NCBI GenBank assembly: GCA_947166125.1
Contig: CAMVCW010000002.1
Location: 140,646 to 204,645 of the forward strand
Origin: an uncultured Candidatus Saccharibacteria bacterium
Lineage (GTDB): Bacteria > Patescibacteriota > Saccharimonadia > Saccharimonadales > Saccharimonadaceae
DNA: 64,000 bases
Reading direction: 5' to 3'
Shown in pieces: positions 50,976 through 58,937 of this stretch (positions are counted from its first letter, which is position 1; each line of letters begins with the position of its first letter). A model generated the notes under the pieces. The model searched no databases, was not told where the DNA came from, and worked only from the letters and a program-made list of their open reading frames with translations. The position numbers and the translations under genes are program-made.

Positions 50976-51644
50976 ATGGAACCAACTTTTTTCCAAAAAC
51001 ACCCACTTTTGAAAGATATTTTGAGTCTCGCCGGCTTTATTGGCGCCATTGTGCTTGGCACAATGTTTCTCAATACATATATTTACCGTTCATACAATGT
51101 AGTAGGGGGCAGTATGGAAAATACCCTTCATGGCGACGACCGCGTGATAGTTAACCGCGCTGCAGTTTCTTGGGCGCATTTCACCGGCAATGAATACGTA
51201 CCAGAGCGCGGGCAAATCATTGTATTTTTAAACGAGGACGAAGCCAAAGTCGCCGAATATAAAGCCCAGGGCGTAGAACATCCCATGACCTGCAATGTGC
51301 CGTCCAATGTTAGTGACCAGTACATTATTAAACGCGTGATTGCCTTTCCTGGCGAACGCGTCACCGTGAAAGACGGCATAATGACAATCTACAATGAAGA
51401 ACACCCAGATGGTTTTATCTACGACAAAGAGTGGCGCACGTCTGACACCGATGGCCCCAAAGAACACACTTCTGGCGAAGTAGATGTTACCGTGCCAGAA
51501 GGCGAATTATTCGTTTCGGGCGACAATCGCGAAGGCTCCAATTCTTGGGATTCTAGAAACGGCCTTGGTACTATTCCATATTGCCGTGTCATCGGCCCAG
51601 TAATTCTTCGTCTCTTCCCGTTTGACAAAATGCGCACGTTTTAA
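50976..51644 (+). CDS. lepB: Signal peptidase I
   Basis: 222 residues. One N-terminal helix (18-33), catalytic Ser46 (GGSMENTL), Lys119 (YIIKRVIAFPG) and the GDNREGSNSWDSR box. It removes signal peptides from exported proteins. Start at 50976 rather than the in-frame ATG at 50967, because that one lies inside the TATAAT -10 box (50963-50968); the chosen ATG is 7 nt beyond it. Divergent from the membrane gene at 50918 with a short shared region. Confidence 0.95.
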   Translation: MEPTFFQKHPLLKDILSLAGFIGAIVLGTMFLNTYIYRSYNVVGGSMENTLHGDDRVIVNRAAVSWAHFTGNEYVPERGQIIVFLNEDEAKVAEYKAQGVEHPMTCNVPSNVSDQYIIKRVIAFPGERVTVKDGIMTIYNEEHPDGFIYDKEWRTSDTDGPKEHTSGEVDVTVPEGELFVSGDNREGSNSWDSRNGLGTIPYCRVIGPVILRLFPFDKMRTF

Positions 51645-51662
51645 ATAACTACCGATCTTAAG

Positions 51663-51687
51663 GAAAAACTCCGCACACGGCGGAGTT
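51663..51687 (-). terminator. Terminator after the 133-residue membrane protein
   Basis: AACTCCGC, loop, GCGGAGTT with TTTTCC on the minus strand, overlapping the stop. It may also act on lepB from the other side. Confidence 0.75.
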
Positions 51688-52087
51688 AATCTTTTCTTGG
51701 GAAATCCGCCATTACGGCGATTAATGGAGCCTGACAAAGACCGGCCAATAGTATACAGTCTAACTGCGTCATATGTAAATCGCCGACAAAACGTGATGCC
51801 AATATTGTTAGGCAAAAGTCCGTAATTGCCGACAACGCGATGATTATCGTAGCTATTGCTACTAAACGAGCCTGAAACGTTTTTTCGTCTGTCTTGGGGA
51901 TAACTCTCCAAACCTTATCTGCCGCTACCGACACAATGCTTAAAACAGCTATCAGTATAAGACTGACATGTAATTTCCCCGTCATCGTATATGTACCGGC
52001 AATAAACTCTCTAAAAGAGTCCACAAATAAATAGACTACGGAATTTCCCAGAAAATAAAGTACGTACATCTTAAGGGCATGTTTCAT
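51686..52087 (-). CDS. Small membrane protein, hypothetical
   Basis: 133 residues from the ATG at 52087, with AAGGAGG six bases upstream; the longer GTG frame lacks such a site. Four membrane helices separated by short loops, ending in a polar stretch (ADFPRKD). Function not recognised. Confidence 0.65.
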   Translation of the reverse strand: MKHALKMYVLYFLGNSVVYLFVDSFREFIAGTYTMTGKLHVSLILIAVLSIVSVAADKVWRVIPKTDEKTFQARLVAIATIIIALSAITDFCLTILASRFVGDLHMTQLDCILLAGLCQAPLIAVMADFPRKD

Positions 52088-52193
52088 CGAATCCCTCCTT
52101 CTCGACTTAGAGTCCAAATGTAGACGTATATCACTCACGATTTTAACATACTTTACTCAAAAAGTCAACCCGCTAATGTTTTTTATACGGTAG

Positions 52194-53351
52194 TTAAATC
52201 TCACCAATCAGTTTCACAGATTCGCTCTCTGGCAATTCTTCCACATTTTTGAGCTTTCGCTCTATCTGGCGCGAAGTCGTCTTGGCGTTTTCAATCTTAT
52301 TGGCCGATTCTTGTAATTTTTTCTGTACACCTTCAAGCAAATCTGAAAACTTCCCAAACTGCGTTTTCACCGCGCCAAGCGTCTGCCACACCTCCGCTGA
52401 ACGTTTTTCTATTGCTACTGTTTTAAAGCCCATCAAAAGCCCATTTAGTGCTACCGGTAAAGTAGACGGGCTAGTGATAGATACATGATGTTTTTGCCGC
52501 ACTTCATCACTTAGGCCAGGTATCCGTAAAATTTCCGCATACAAACTCTCCGTCGGTACGAACATTATTCCAAAATCTGTTGTCATTGGCGGATCTAAGT
52601 ATTTGGTAGAAATCTTTTTCGCCTGTTCCTTTACGTCTGCAGCTAAAGCTTTAGAATATTTTTCTATTTCCGCTTTTTCGCCATTTTCGTATGCCGCAAT
52701 CAAACGAGAATAATTTTCTACCGGGAATTTACTATCTATTGGCAAGTAAACTAAACTATCGTCATCTTTGCCCGGCATCTTGATTGCAAACTCTACTCTA
52801 TCGCTACTACCTTTCTTAGTAGCGACATTTTCTTCATACTGCGCCTTATTCAAAATATCCTCAATAATCGCTCCTAGCTGCACTTCGCCATATATTCCTC
52901 GTGTTTTTACACCTTCCATTACCTTTTTCAAATCTCCCACGCCAGTAGCCAAGTTTTTCATCTCCCCCAAACCTTGATACACTTGCGTTAGTTGCGTAGA
53001 AATGGATTTAAAGCTTTCGTTAAACCTTTTTTCTACGCTAACCTTTAGTTTCTCGTCCACTGTCTCACGCATTTCTTCAAGCTTTTTCTCATTGCCGGCA
53101 CGCAATTGTTCAATACTTCTTGCATTGCTATTCTGCATCCGCTCTAGATTTTCATTAATCTCTTTACGGTTCTCGCGAAAATTGCGGTCTATCGCTGGAT
53201 TAATTTTCCCCACTTCACCCTCTACGCGGATCAACCGCTCCTCCATTGTTTTGAAATCGGCCGACAGTTCCGACTGCGCTGGCTTTTTAAAAATTAACAC
53301 CACTAACAAAACAATAATCACCACCCCTAAAACAACTAACACTATATCCAT
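52194..53351 (-). CDS. rmuC: DNA recombination protein RmuC
   Basis: 385 residues from the ATG at 53351; TATAAT (53359-53364, minus) ends 7 nt before it, ruling out longer starts. One N-terminal membrane helix (1-22), a long coiled coil (about 30-150), then the RmuC domain with GIYGEVQLGAIIED, LPIDSKFPVENY and FVPTESLYAEI. RmuC limits inversions during DNA exchange and has a nuclease-like fold. Confidence 0.93.
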   Translation of the reverse strand: MDIVLVVLGVVIIVLLVVLIFKKPAQSELSADFKTMEERLIRVEGEVGKINPAIDRNFRENRKEINENLERMQNSNARSIEQLRAGNEKKLEEMRETVDEKLKVSVEKRFNESFKSISTQLTQVYQGLGEMKNLATGVGDLKKVMEGVKTRGIYGEVQLGAIIEDILNKAQYEENVATKKGSSDRVEFAIKMPGKDDDSLVYLPIDSKFPVENYSRLIAAYENGEKAEIEKYSKALAADVKEQAKKISTKYLDPPMTTDFGIMFVPTESLYAEILRIPGLSDEVRQKHHVSITSPSTLPVALNGLLMGFKTVAIEKRSAEVWQTLGAVKTQFGKFSDLLEGVQKKLQESANKIENAKTTSRQIERKLKNVEELPESESVKLIGEI

Positions 53352-53430
53352 AACCATAATTATAACATACTCAAGGGAGCGCGTAAGTTTTTTCCGAAAA
53401 ACATACAAAATGTGTTATAATAAACCTAAC

Positions 53431-53506
53431 GCCGTAATAGCTCAGTTGGTAGAGCAGCCGCCTTGTAAGCGGCAGGTCGTCGGTTCAAGTCCGACTTGCG
53501 GCTCCA
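53431..53506 (+). tRNA. tRNA-Thr (TGT)
   Basis: Acceptor GCCGTAA/TTGCGGC, anticodon stem GCCGC/GCGGC with loop CTTGTAA (anticodon TGT), T loop TTCAAGT, CCA encoded at 53504-53506. TATAAT lies about 12 bases upstream. Confidence 0.95.
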
Positions 53507-53516
53507 CGAACAAAAA

Positions 53517-53540
53517 GCAAGCTAAAATGCTTGCATTTTT
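53517..53540 (+). terminator. Terminator after tRNA-Thr
   Basis: GCAAGC, loop TAAAAT, GCTTGC then ATTTTT. Confidence 0.85.
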
Positions 53541-53576
53541 GATTGCTTTTTTGAGTGGAGCTAAAGTACCCCTGCT

Positions 53577-53588
53577 CTTGCGGCTCCA
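53577..53588 (+). repeat. Duplicated 3' end of tRNA-Thr
   Basis: CTTGCGGCTCCA, identical to 53495-53506 (acceptor 3' strand plus CCA), 82 bases downstream of the original. Confidence 0.6.
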
Positions 53589-53601
53589 TAAATAAAAAAT
53601 A

Positions 53602-53632
53602 ATAGAGAGTGCTTGCGCTCTCGTTTTATTTT
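53602..53632 (+). terminator. Second terminator downstream of tRNA-Thr
   Basis: AGAGAGTGC and GCGCTCTC arms followed by GTTTTATTTT, after the duplicated tRNA end. Confidence 0.7.
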
Positions 53633-53697
53633 CTAAGCGAAGCAAAAGCACTACTACACCTGTAGCTCTTTTTTCTCACCGTAAAACTCTGAAAATA

Positions 53698-53834
53698 TCT
53701 CATAATTTACTACAATCAAGGAACATAAAGGCAAAATCTGCTTTCAAGCAGATTCTTGCCGCCGAAGGGGCGGAGTGATGTGATAAAATTTATTGTCACA
53801 TCACGGAGCTTCCGAGGTATAGCAAATTATGAGA
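53698..53834. ncRNA. Multi-helix structured intergenic element, unassigned
   Basis: No ORF here. An 11-bp closing stem TCTCATAATTT (53698-53708)/AAATTATGAGA (53824-53834) encloses a long hairpin 53730-53760 (GGCAA/TTGCC over AATCTGCTT/AAGCAGATT) and a 9-bp hairpin GTGATGTGA/TCACATCAC (53775-53804), with GCCGAAGGGGCGGA between. A promoter-like TTGCAA-16-TATTGT on the minus strand ends right before it, so a minus-strand RNA is slightly favoured. I could not match it to a known riboswitch. Confidence 0.55.
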
Positions 53835-53862
53835 CAATACTTTAAAATTGTTATCTTGCAAT

Positions 53863-54399
53863 CTAATAATTTTCTGGCTTTATTTCAAAATATGCCTGTG
53901 GATGATTGCAGACCGGACAAACCTCAGGCGCGTCTTTACCAATCACAATATGTCCACAATTACGGCATACCCAAATCACATCACCATCCTTAGAGAATAC
54001 TTTTTTATCTTTTACGTTTGCAAGTAACTTACGGTATCTTTCTTCGTGAGTTTTTTCAATTGCCGCCACTTCCTCAAACTTCACCGCTAATTCCTCAAAA
54101 CCTTCTTCACGCGCAGTTTTAGCAAACCCGGCATACATATCGGTCCACTCATAATTTTCGCCAGCCGCCGCCGCTTCTAGATTAATATCCGTAGGTTCTA
54201 CTGCACCACCATGCAACTCTTTGTACCACATCTTGGCATGTTCTTTTTCATTTAGCGCAGTCTCAGCAAAAATAGCCGCAATCTGTTCAAAACCATCTTT
54301 TTTGGCTTTAGAAGCAAAAAAATCATATTTATTACGTGCTTCACTTTCACCCGCAAAAGCCTTTTTCAAGTTTTCTTCAGTTTTAGTACCTTTATACAT
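53863..54399 (-). CDS. Rubrerythrin
   Basis: 178 residues. An N-terminal ferritin-like di-iron domain with repeated ExxH-type ligands ([37 protein letters not shown]) and a C-terminal rubredoxin-like domain with two CxxC pairs ([15 protein letters not shown]). It reduces hydrogen peroxide to water in anaerobes. SD AAGGAG and an upstream TATAAT. Consistent with the anaerobic NrdD. Confidence 0.95.
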   Translation of the reverse strand: MYKGTKTEENLKKAFAGESEARNKYDFFASKAKKDGFEQIAAIFAETALNEKEHAKMWYKELHGGAVEPTDINLEAAAAGENYEWTDMYAGFAKTAREEGFEELAVKFEEVAAIEKTHEERYRKLLANVKDKKVFSKDGDVIWVCRNCGHIVIGKDAPEVCPVCNHPQAYFEIKPENY

Positions 54400-54424
54400 T
54401 TTAACTCCTTTTTCTTATTATACA

Positions 54425-54625
54425 CTAATCTAAAACAATCGTATAATTTACATCATCCGCGCCGTTTACTTCGTCCGTCTTATCATCTACATAATTACTA
54501 TATTCATTTAAAGATTTAAACGGCATAAACTGCGCTGCACGTTCCGAATTCGGCATATACGGTCGGCCTTCAGCATGAAAATGTGGTAAATCTATAATAT
54601 CTGTATAGGGAAAATCATTTTTCAT
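54425..54625 (-). CDS. YolD-like small protein
   Basis: 66 residues. MPNSERAAQFMPFKSLNEY corresponds to the (M/R)-DRAAQFAPFAAL motif of YolD-like proteins, which usually sit directly next to a UvrX-type Y-family polymerase gene, as here (4-nt overlap). YolD-like proteins resemble the UmuD partner of UmuC and may guide the polymerase. Confidence 0.7.
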   Translation of the reverse strand: MKNDFPYTDIIDLPHFHAEGRPYMPNSERAAQFMPFKSLNEYSNYVDDKTDEVNGADDVNYTIVLD

Positions 54626-55971
54626 GCTTTATGTCCTCCCACTTGGCCGTTACGTTTTCGCATCGTCGCTCCCTCTTCAAAATTCTTTAATTTCAAAATT
54701 GAGTTTTTGCCATACCTTTGTTTAATCTTAATTTCCGCCGCTTGTAAGCGTTTTTCTTTTTCTGTCTCTCTACGTTTTTTATCATAATCCGTAAAGATAT
54801 CTAACTGCTTTAACGAATAATTCTCTACATTATCGATTTTTACATGATTTGCGACGATATAAAATCTTCGCGCTAACAATCCATGTTTTACTTTATCGTC
54901 AAAAAGCTCCAAAGCTTTTGACGTGATATTTTTACCAGAATTTGTAAACTCCCCCAAATTAATCGTACCGTGCGCCGCTTTTGGTACTTTTCTGCCATAA
55001 TAATCGATTTCACTTTCGCCGGTAGATTTATTGCTTGCATCATATTGCACCGTTAGCACAATTTGATCCGTTACAAGATTTTTCGCCGCAAGCTCCAAAC
55101 TCAGCGCATCTGCCATTTCCCAAGTTATTAGCCTGGCCTTATCATAATCATAAGGCTCAGATAACACCTGGCCTATACTAATACTATGATTGTCAGATTT
55201 ATAATTTTTAATATCGCGAATTGTTGTAGGCTCCCAACCCCATGCATGGTCTATTAAAAGTTCCGCATTAATCCCAAAAGTTTCATATAGTTTAGCGGAG
55301 CCATTTATAGAATATCGTGCCAAGTCGCCCATAGTACAGATGCCCAACTTCGCTAGTCTTTTAGTATATCCTGGCCCCACCCGCCAAAAATCAGTCAAAG
55401 GCCGGTGCGTCCACAAATTATGCCGATAAGTTCTCTCATCCAATTCTGCAATTCTCACGCCATTTTCATCTGCCGGAATATGCTTGGCCTCAATATCCAT
55501 TGCCACCTTCGCCAAATACATGTTTGTACCAATTCCAGCCGTAGCCGTAATACCAGTCTGCGCTAATACGTCTTTGATTATCGTCATTACCAGTTCACGT
55601 GCCGTCAGATGATAATTCTCAAGATAATGAGTCACATCCAAAAACGCTTCGTCTACAGAATATACATGAATATCTTCCGTTGCTATATATTTAGCATAAA
55701 TACCGAATACTTTCGCGCTTACCGCCATATACTTACGCATTTGTGGCTGGGCAATAATAAAATTATTTGTCTTTTGGAGTACCTCAAACAACCGTGGCCG
55801 ACCCGGCAAGCCCAACGCTTTCAAGGCTGGGGATACAGCCAAACATATCGTTTTTTCTGTGCGCGAAGCATCCGCCACCACCAGCCTTGCAGTCAGCGGA
55901 TCCAGCCCTCGCTCTACACATTCTACCGATGCATAAAAAGATTTTAAATCTATCGCGATATAGCAACTCAT
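54622..55971 (-). CDS. Y-family DNA polymerase (DinB/UmuC/UvrX type)
   Basis: 449 residues from the ATG at 55971, which overlaps the SDR stop (TAATG). YIAIDLKSFYASVECVERG gives the first metal-binding Asp; VYSVDEAFLDVT gives the second acidic pair. A helix-hairpin-helix follows near residue 210 (RLAKLGICTMGDLA), then the little-finger domain. A translesion polymerase with its YolD-like partner downstream. The tail is basic and may bind DNA. Confidence 0.9.
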   Translation of the reverse strand: MSCYIAIDLKSFYASVECVERGLDPLTARLVVADASRTEKTICLAVSPALKALGLPGRPRLFEVLQKTNNFIIAQPQMRKYMAVSAKVFGIYAKYIATEDIHVYSVDEAFLDVTHYLENYHLTARELVMTIIKDVLAQTGITATAGIGTNMYLAKVAMDIEAKHIPADENGVRIAELDERTYRHNLWTHRPLTDFWRVGPGYTKRLAKLGICTMGDLARYSINGSAKLYETFGINAELLIDHAWGWEPTTIRDIKNYKSDNHSISIGQVLSEPYDYDKARLITWEMADALSLELAAKNLVTDQIVLTVQYDASNKSTGESEIDYYGRKVPKAAHGTINLGEFTNSGKNITSKALELFDDKVKHGLLARRFYIVANHVKIDNVENYSLKQLDIFTDYDKKRRETEKEKRLQAAEIKIKQRYGKNSILKLKNFEEGATMRKRNGQVGGHKA

Positions 55972-56732
55972 TAGATACAAGTATAGCCACCGTCTACTGG
56001 CATGATCAGCCCGGTTACATACGAAGCCTCTTCGGATGCCAAAAATACCGCAGCCGCATCCAGTTCACCAGGCTTACCATAACGCTCCATTGGTACGTGA
56101 GTTTTAGCAAATTCCTGAAATCTTGGCGTATCTAGTACTGCCTTAGTAAGCTCCGTCTCGAAATATCCTGGGCAAATCGCATTGCAAGTAATACCCTCTG
56201 TAGCCAATTCTGCCGCTACAGCACGAGTGAAATTTACTACCGCACCCTTGGAAGTATGGTAGGCTATTGTATGAATCTCCGTATTTCCCACCAAACCATA
56301 CATCGATGCAATATTAATAATCCGCCCATATTTATTCTTTTTCATAATGTTTGCAAAAGCACGTGTCATTTTAAACACGCTAGTCTCGTCCGTCGCAATA
56401 GTAAAATCCCACTCTTCGTCCGTCATCTCCAGCACGCCTTTATCTTTGGAAGATCCGGCGCAGTTTAATAAAATATCTACTTTGCCAAATTCTTTCTCTA
56501 CTTTTGCAGCTGCCGCATCAATATCTTCCGTAGACGTCACATCACACTTTATCGCCACTACTTTTTTAGCGCCAGCTTTAATTAATTCCGGCTTAAACTC
56601 TTCCAGTCGTTCGATTCTCCGTGCCAAAATCGCCAAATTTGCTCCTTGTCGTGCAAAGGCAAGTGCCATTTGTTTTCCTAATCCAGAAGATGCCCCCGAT
56701 ACTACTGCTACTCTATCTTTCAAACTAAACAT
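55971..56732 (-). CDS. Short-chain dehydrogenase/reductase
   Basis: 253 residues. SGASSGLGKQ cofactor motif, NCAGS, catalytic Ser (IASMYG) and YHTSK, and the C-terminal SYVTGLIMPVDGG. Closest by eye to gluconate-5-dehydrogenase or FabG-type enzymes; the substrate is uncertain. SD AGGAGG before the ATG. It is translationally linked to the polymerase gene by overlap, without an obvious functional reason. Confidence 0.88.
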   Translation of the reverse strand: MFSLKDRVAVVSGASSGLGKQMALAFARQGANLAILARRIERLEEFKPELIKAGAKKVVAIKCDVTSTEDIDAAAAKVEKEFGKVDILLNCAGSSKDKGVLEMTDEEWDFTIATDETSVFKMTRAFANIMKKNKYGRIINIASMYGLVGNTEIHTIAYHTSKGAVVNFTRAVAAELATEGITCNAICPGYFETELTKAVLDTPRFQEFAKTHVPMERYGKPGELDAAAVFLASEEASYVTGLIMPVDGGYTCI

Positions 56733-56786
56733 AGTCCTCCTTTTACTTTTCTTTATTATACCAAAATCGTGTTAAAATCATAGCAT

Positions 56787-57425
56787 ATGCCAGGACATAA
56801 CATTAAACCCAATCCGCACAACGAAACCGTCATTAAGGCCGGCTTTATCGCTATCGCAGTTAATTTATTATTAGCCATATTCAAAGTTGCTATTGGCGCA
56901 ATTTCTAATTCCATAGCCATCACTTCCGATGCTATTCATGGATTAATAGATACCTTATCCGGCATCATCGTTATCACAAGCGAAAAACTTGGTACCAGCA
57001 AAAAATTTGCCAAGAAACATGAAAAAATAGAACACTTCGGGGCTATTCTTATTGCTATCATCATCATTGCCGTAAGTATTCATATCTTTATAGAAAGCAT
57101 TGAAAAAATCATTGAACCCGAAGAAGTTGAGTATTCCGTGCCAATCATTATCGTTCTAATCGGCAGTATTATTGCTAAGTTCATCTTGGGCCGTTATCTC
57201 AAAACCACCGGCACTAAGGTAAAATCGGACACTTTAATCGCTAGCAGCGTAGAGACCATTAATGACAGTATTATTAGCGGCGCAGTATTATTTTCTGCTA
57301 CCATCTATTTAATTTGGCATATAGATGTCGAAGCCTACATTAGTATCATAATTTCAATCATTATTCTTAAATTTGGTTTGGAACTTATTTTTCCTAAATT
57401 CTTCAAACATCATCACAGCCACTAG
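56787..57425 (+). CDS. Cation diffusion facilitator, membrane part only
   Basis: 212 residues, six helices. Metal site residues lie in SNSIAITSDAIHGLIDTLSG (helix 2) and SVETINDSIISG (helix 5). The usual cytoplasmic C-terminal domain is missing; the chain ends in a His-rich tail (KHHHSH) that may bind metal instead. It would export Zn2+, Mn2+ or similar. TAAAAT (56773-56778) ends 8 nt before the ATG: leaderless. Confidence 0.88.
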   Translation: MPGHNIKPNPHNETVIKAGFIAIAVNLLLAIFKVAIGAISNSIAITSDAIHGLIDTLSGIIVITSEKLGTSKKFAKKHEKIEHFGAILIAIIIIAVSIHIFIESIEKIIEPEEVEYSVPIIIVLIGSIIAKFILGRYLKTTGTKVKSDTLIASSVETINDSIISGAVLFSATIYLIWHIDVEAYISIIISIIILKFGLELIFPKFFKHHHSH

Positions 57426-57518
57426 GGTTCCGCAGACGAACATAATCAATAAAATATCTACCCTAAGCACAAGCTTAATGTTATAATAAAGACAATAATA
57501 TAACAAAAGGAGTATTTA

Positions 57519-58040
57519 ATGAAAAACTTAACTACCGCTGAAGCCGCCGCAGTTGGCGGAGCTGTGGGCGCAATGACCGCCTTCTTCACAATCTTTGCGA
57601 TAGTATTCTTCGTCCTTATGGTCGTAGCTAACTGGAAGATATTCAAAAAAGCCGGCGAACCAGGCTGGAAATCTATCATCCCTATCTATAATGTATATAT
57701 CATGTTCAAAATCGTTAATATGAAAAGCTGGTTTTGGTGGCTGATCGCCATTAACATTTGCGCCTCTATCATGTTCGCTGTTGACGGGTTTAACCCATAC
57801 ACCATGACCGGAGCACAAATCAGCAATTTTAACTACAGCGTTCATCCTATGACTATTATCGCCCTCATAATCACTGCGATTGTTGAAATCTGGGCCAGCA
57901 TCACTTACGCATATCGGACATCCAAAGTATTCGGTCACGGAATTGGCTACACTATCGGTCTCATCTTCTTGCCAAACATCTTCTGGCTGATTCTTGGCTT
58001 TGGCAAATCCAAATACAGCAAGAAAAATCTTAAGAACTAA
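57519..58040 (+). CDS. DUF5684 membrane protein
   Basis: 173 residues, four helices. The segment KKAGEPGWKSIIPIYNVYIMFKI and the final YAYRTSKVFGHGIGYTIGLIFLP are DUF5684 hallmarks. Often found near signal peptidases in Firmicutes; function unknown. SD AAGGAG, upstream TATAAT. Confidence 0.8.
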   Translation: MKNLTTAEAAAVGGAVGAMTAFFTIFAIVFFVLMVVANWKIFKKAGEPGWKSIIPIYNVYIMFKIVNMKSWFWWLIAINICASIMFAVDGFNPYTMTGAQISNFNYSVHPMTIIALIITAIVEIWASITYAYRTSKVFGHGIGYTIGLIFLPNIFWLILGFGKSKYSKKNLKN

Positions 58041-58057
58041 TAGGCTACACTACAAAT

Positions 58058-58101
58058 CACCCAGGTTGTCTCTTTGCAAAATGCCACCTGGGTGTTTTTT
58101 T
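58058..58101 (+). terminator. Terminator after the DUF5684 gene
   Basis: CACCCAGG, 21-base loop, CCTGGGTG then seven T residues. Confidence 0.85.
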
Positions 58102-58112
58102 GCACAAAAAAA

Positions 58113-58188
58113 TGGAGCCGCGAACCGGGCTTGAACCGGTGACCTCATCCTTACCATGGATGCGCTCTACCAACTGAGCTATCGCGGC
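58113..58188 (-). tRNA. tRNA-Thr (GGT)
   Basis: Acceptor GCCGCGA/TCGCGGC, anticodon stem CATCC/GGATG with loop ATGGTAA (anticodon GGT), T loop TTCAAGC. CCA encoded at 58113-58115. Confidence 0.94.
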
Positions 58189-58307
58189 ATACACCCATAA
58201 TATCATATTTCAGTACAAAAATAAACTATATTTATTGACCATTCTTAAAGAGTATGTAATTATTATGCTAAGCCTCGTACATATCAGGAGTTTAGTCGTC
58301 GGCGGAG

Positions 58308-58595
58308 GTGATCACAATCAAACATGACGCAATTAAAAGAGGCCTTCGTAGTATGAACGAAGAAGTCGCACTTATCACAGCGAGATACTGTAAAAATAGG
58401 AATATTCCATTGCATACTATTAAAGAGTGGGCAAACAGCGACTTCTGGATTTATCAGTGCGCCGCACTTTATGCTTCTACTGGAAAACCAAAAAAAGAAT
58501 ACACGTTAATTATCAAAAATCTCTGTAAAAATTCCGACGATTTCGTAAAACAATTAGCAAAAGAAATTCACACTCAACAAAATAACAGCGACTAA
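58308..58595 (+). CDS. Hypothetical soluble protein, start uncertain
   Basis: 95 residues if it starts at GTG 58308; 80 if at the ATG of SMNEEV (58353). Helical and basic, with EWANSDFWIYQCAALYASTG that could be a HEAT-like repeat. Just before it is GGAGGTGATC, the full complement of the 16S anti-SD, which overlaps the GTG instead of preceding it by 5-9 bases; no canonical start lies at the right distance in this frame. TTGACC (58235-58240) may be a -35. Confidence 0.5.
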   Translation: MITIKHDAIKRGLRSMNEEVALITARYCKNRNIPLHTIKEWANSDFWIYQCAALYASTGKPKKEYTLIIKNLCKNSDDFVKQLAKEIHTQQNNSD

Positions 58596-58613
58596 ACTCC
58601 ACCCATAAATCCA

Positions 58614-58637
58614 GCCCGCTAAAAAAGCGGGCTTATA
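58614..58637 (+). terminator. Terminator after the hypothetical gene
   Basis: GCCCGCT, A-rich loop, AGCGGGC followed by TTATATT. Confidence 0.75.
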
Positions 58638-58705
58638 TTATTCTTCTCGTCATAAGAACGCAAAAAATCCCCTGAAGTCATAGCGCTGGAAATCTTTTGT
58701 TAAAA

Positions 58706-58730
58706 GAAAAAAATGAGACCCTTTGGGTCT
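58706..58730 (-). terminator. Terminator downstream of tRNA-Tyr
   Basis: AGACCC, AAA loop, GGGTCT then CATTTTTTT on the minus strand. It lies beyond the duplicated tRNA end, so a read-through product would include both copies. Confidence 0.75.
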
Positions 58731-58741
58731 ATTCCATTTTC

Positions 58742-58763
58742 TGGTGCTGGAAGTAGGACTCGA
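58742..58763 (-). repeat. Duplicated 3' end of tRNA-Tyr
   Basis: 22 bases identical to the 3' end of tRNA-Tyr at 58812-58833, including CCA and half of the T arm, 70 bases beyond the gene end. Confidence 0.8.
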
Positions 58764-58811
58764 TTGGAGCAAAGTGACAACGATGTCCTGTTTTTAACAA
58801 CCTGTCAAGGT

Positions 58812-58896
58812 TGGTGCTGGAAGTAGGACTCGAACCTACGAAGCCCGAAGGCGAGAGATTTACAGTCTCTTGTCATTGCCACTAGACGATTCCAGC
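58812..58896 (-). tRNA. tRNA-Tyr (GTA)
   Basis: A long variable arm (class II) of the kind found in bacterial tRNA-Tyr. Acceptor GCTGGAA/TTCCAGC with discriminator A, anticodon stem AGAGA/TCTCT with loop CTGTAAA (anticodon GTA), CCA encoded at 58812-58814. Confidence 0.93.
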
Positions 58897-58937
58897 ACTG
58901 CTATAATTATAGCAAAATTATCTAAAAAAGCAACAAA

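Noticed and set aside
53431..53834. Known riboswitch in the element 53698-53834 (lysine, ydaO, cobalamin and M-box considered)
   Set aside because: Core motifs of these classes are not present in either orientation, and no regulated gene lies directly downstream.
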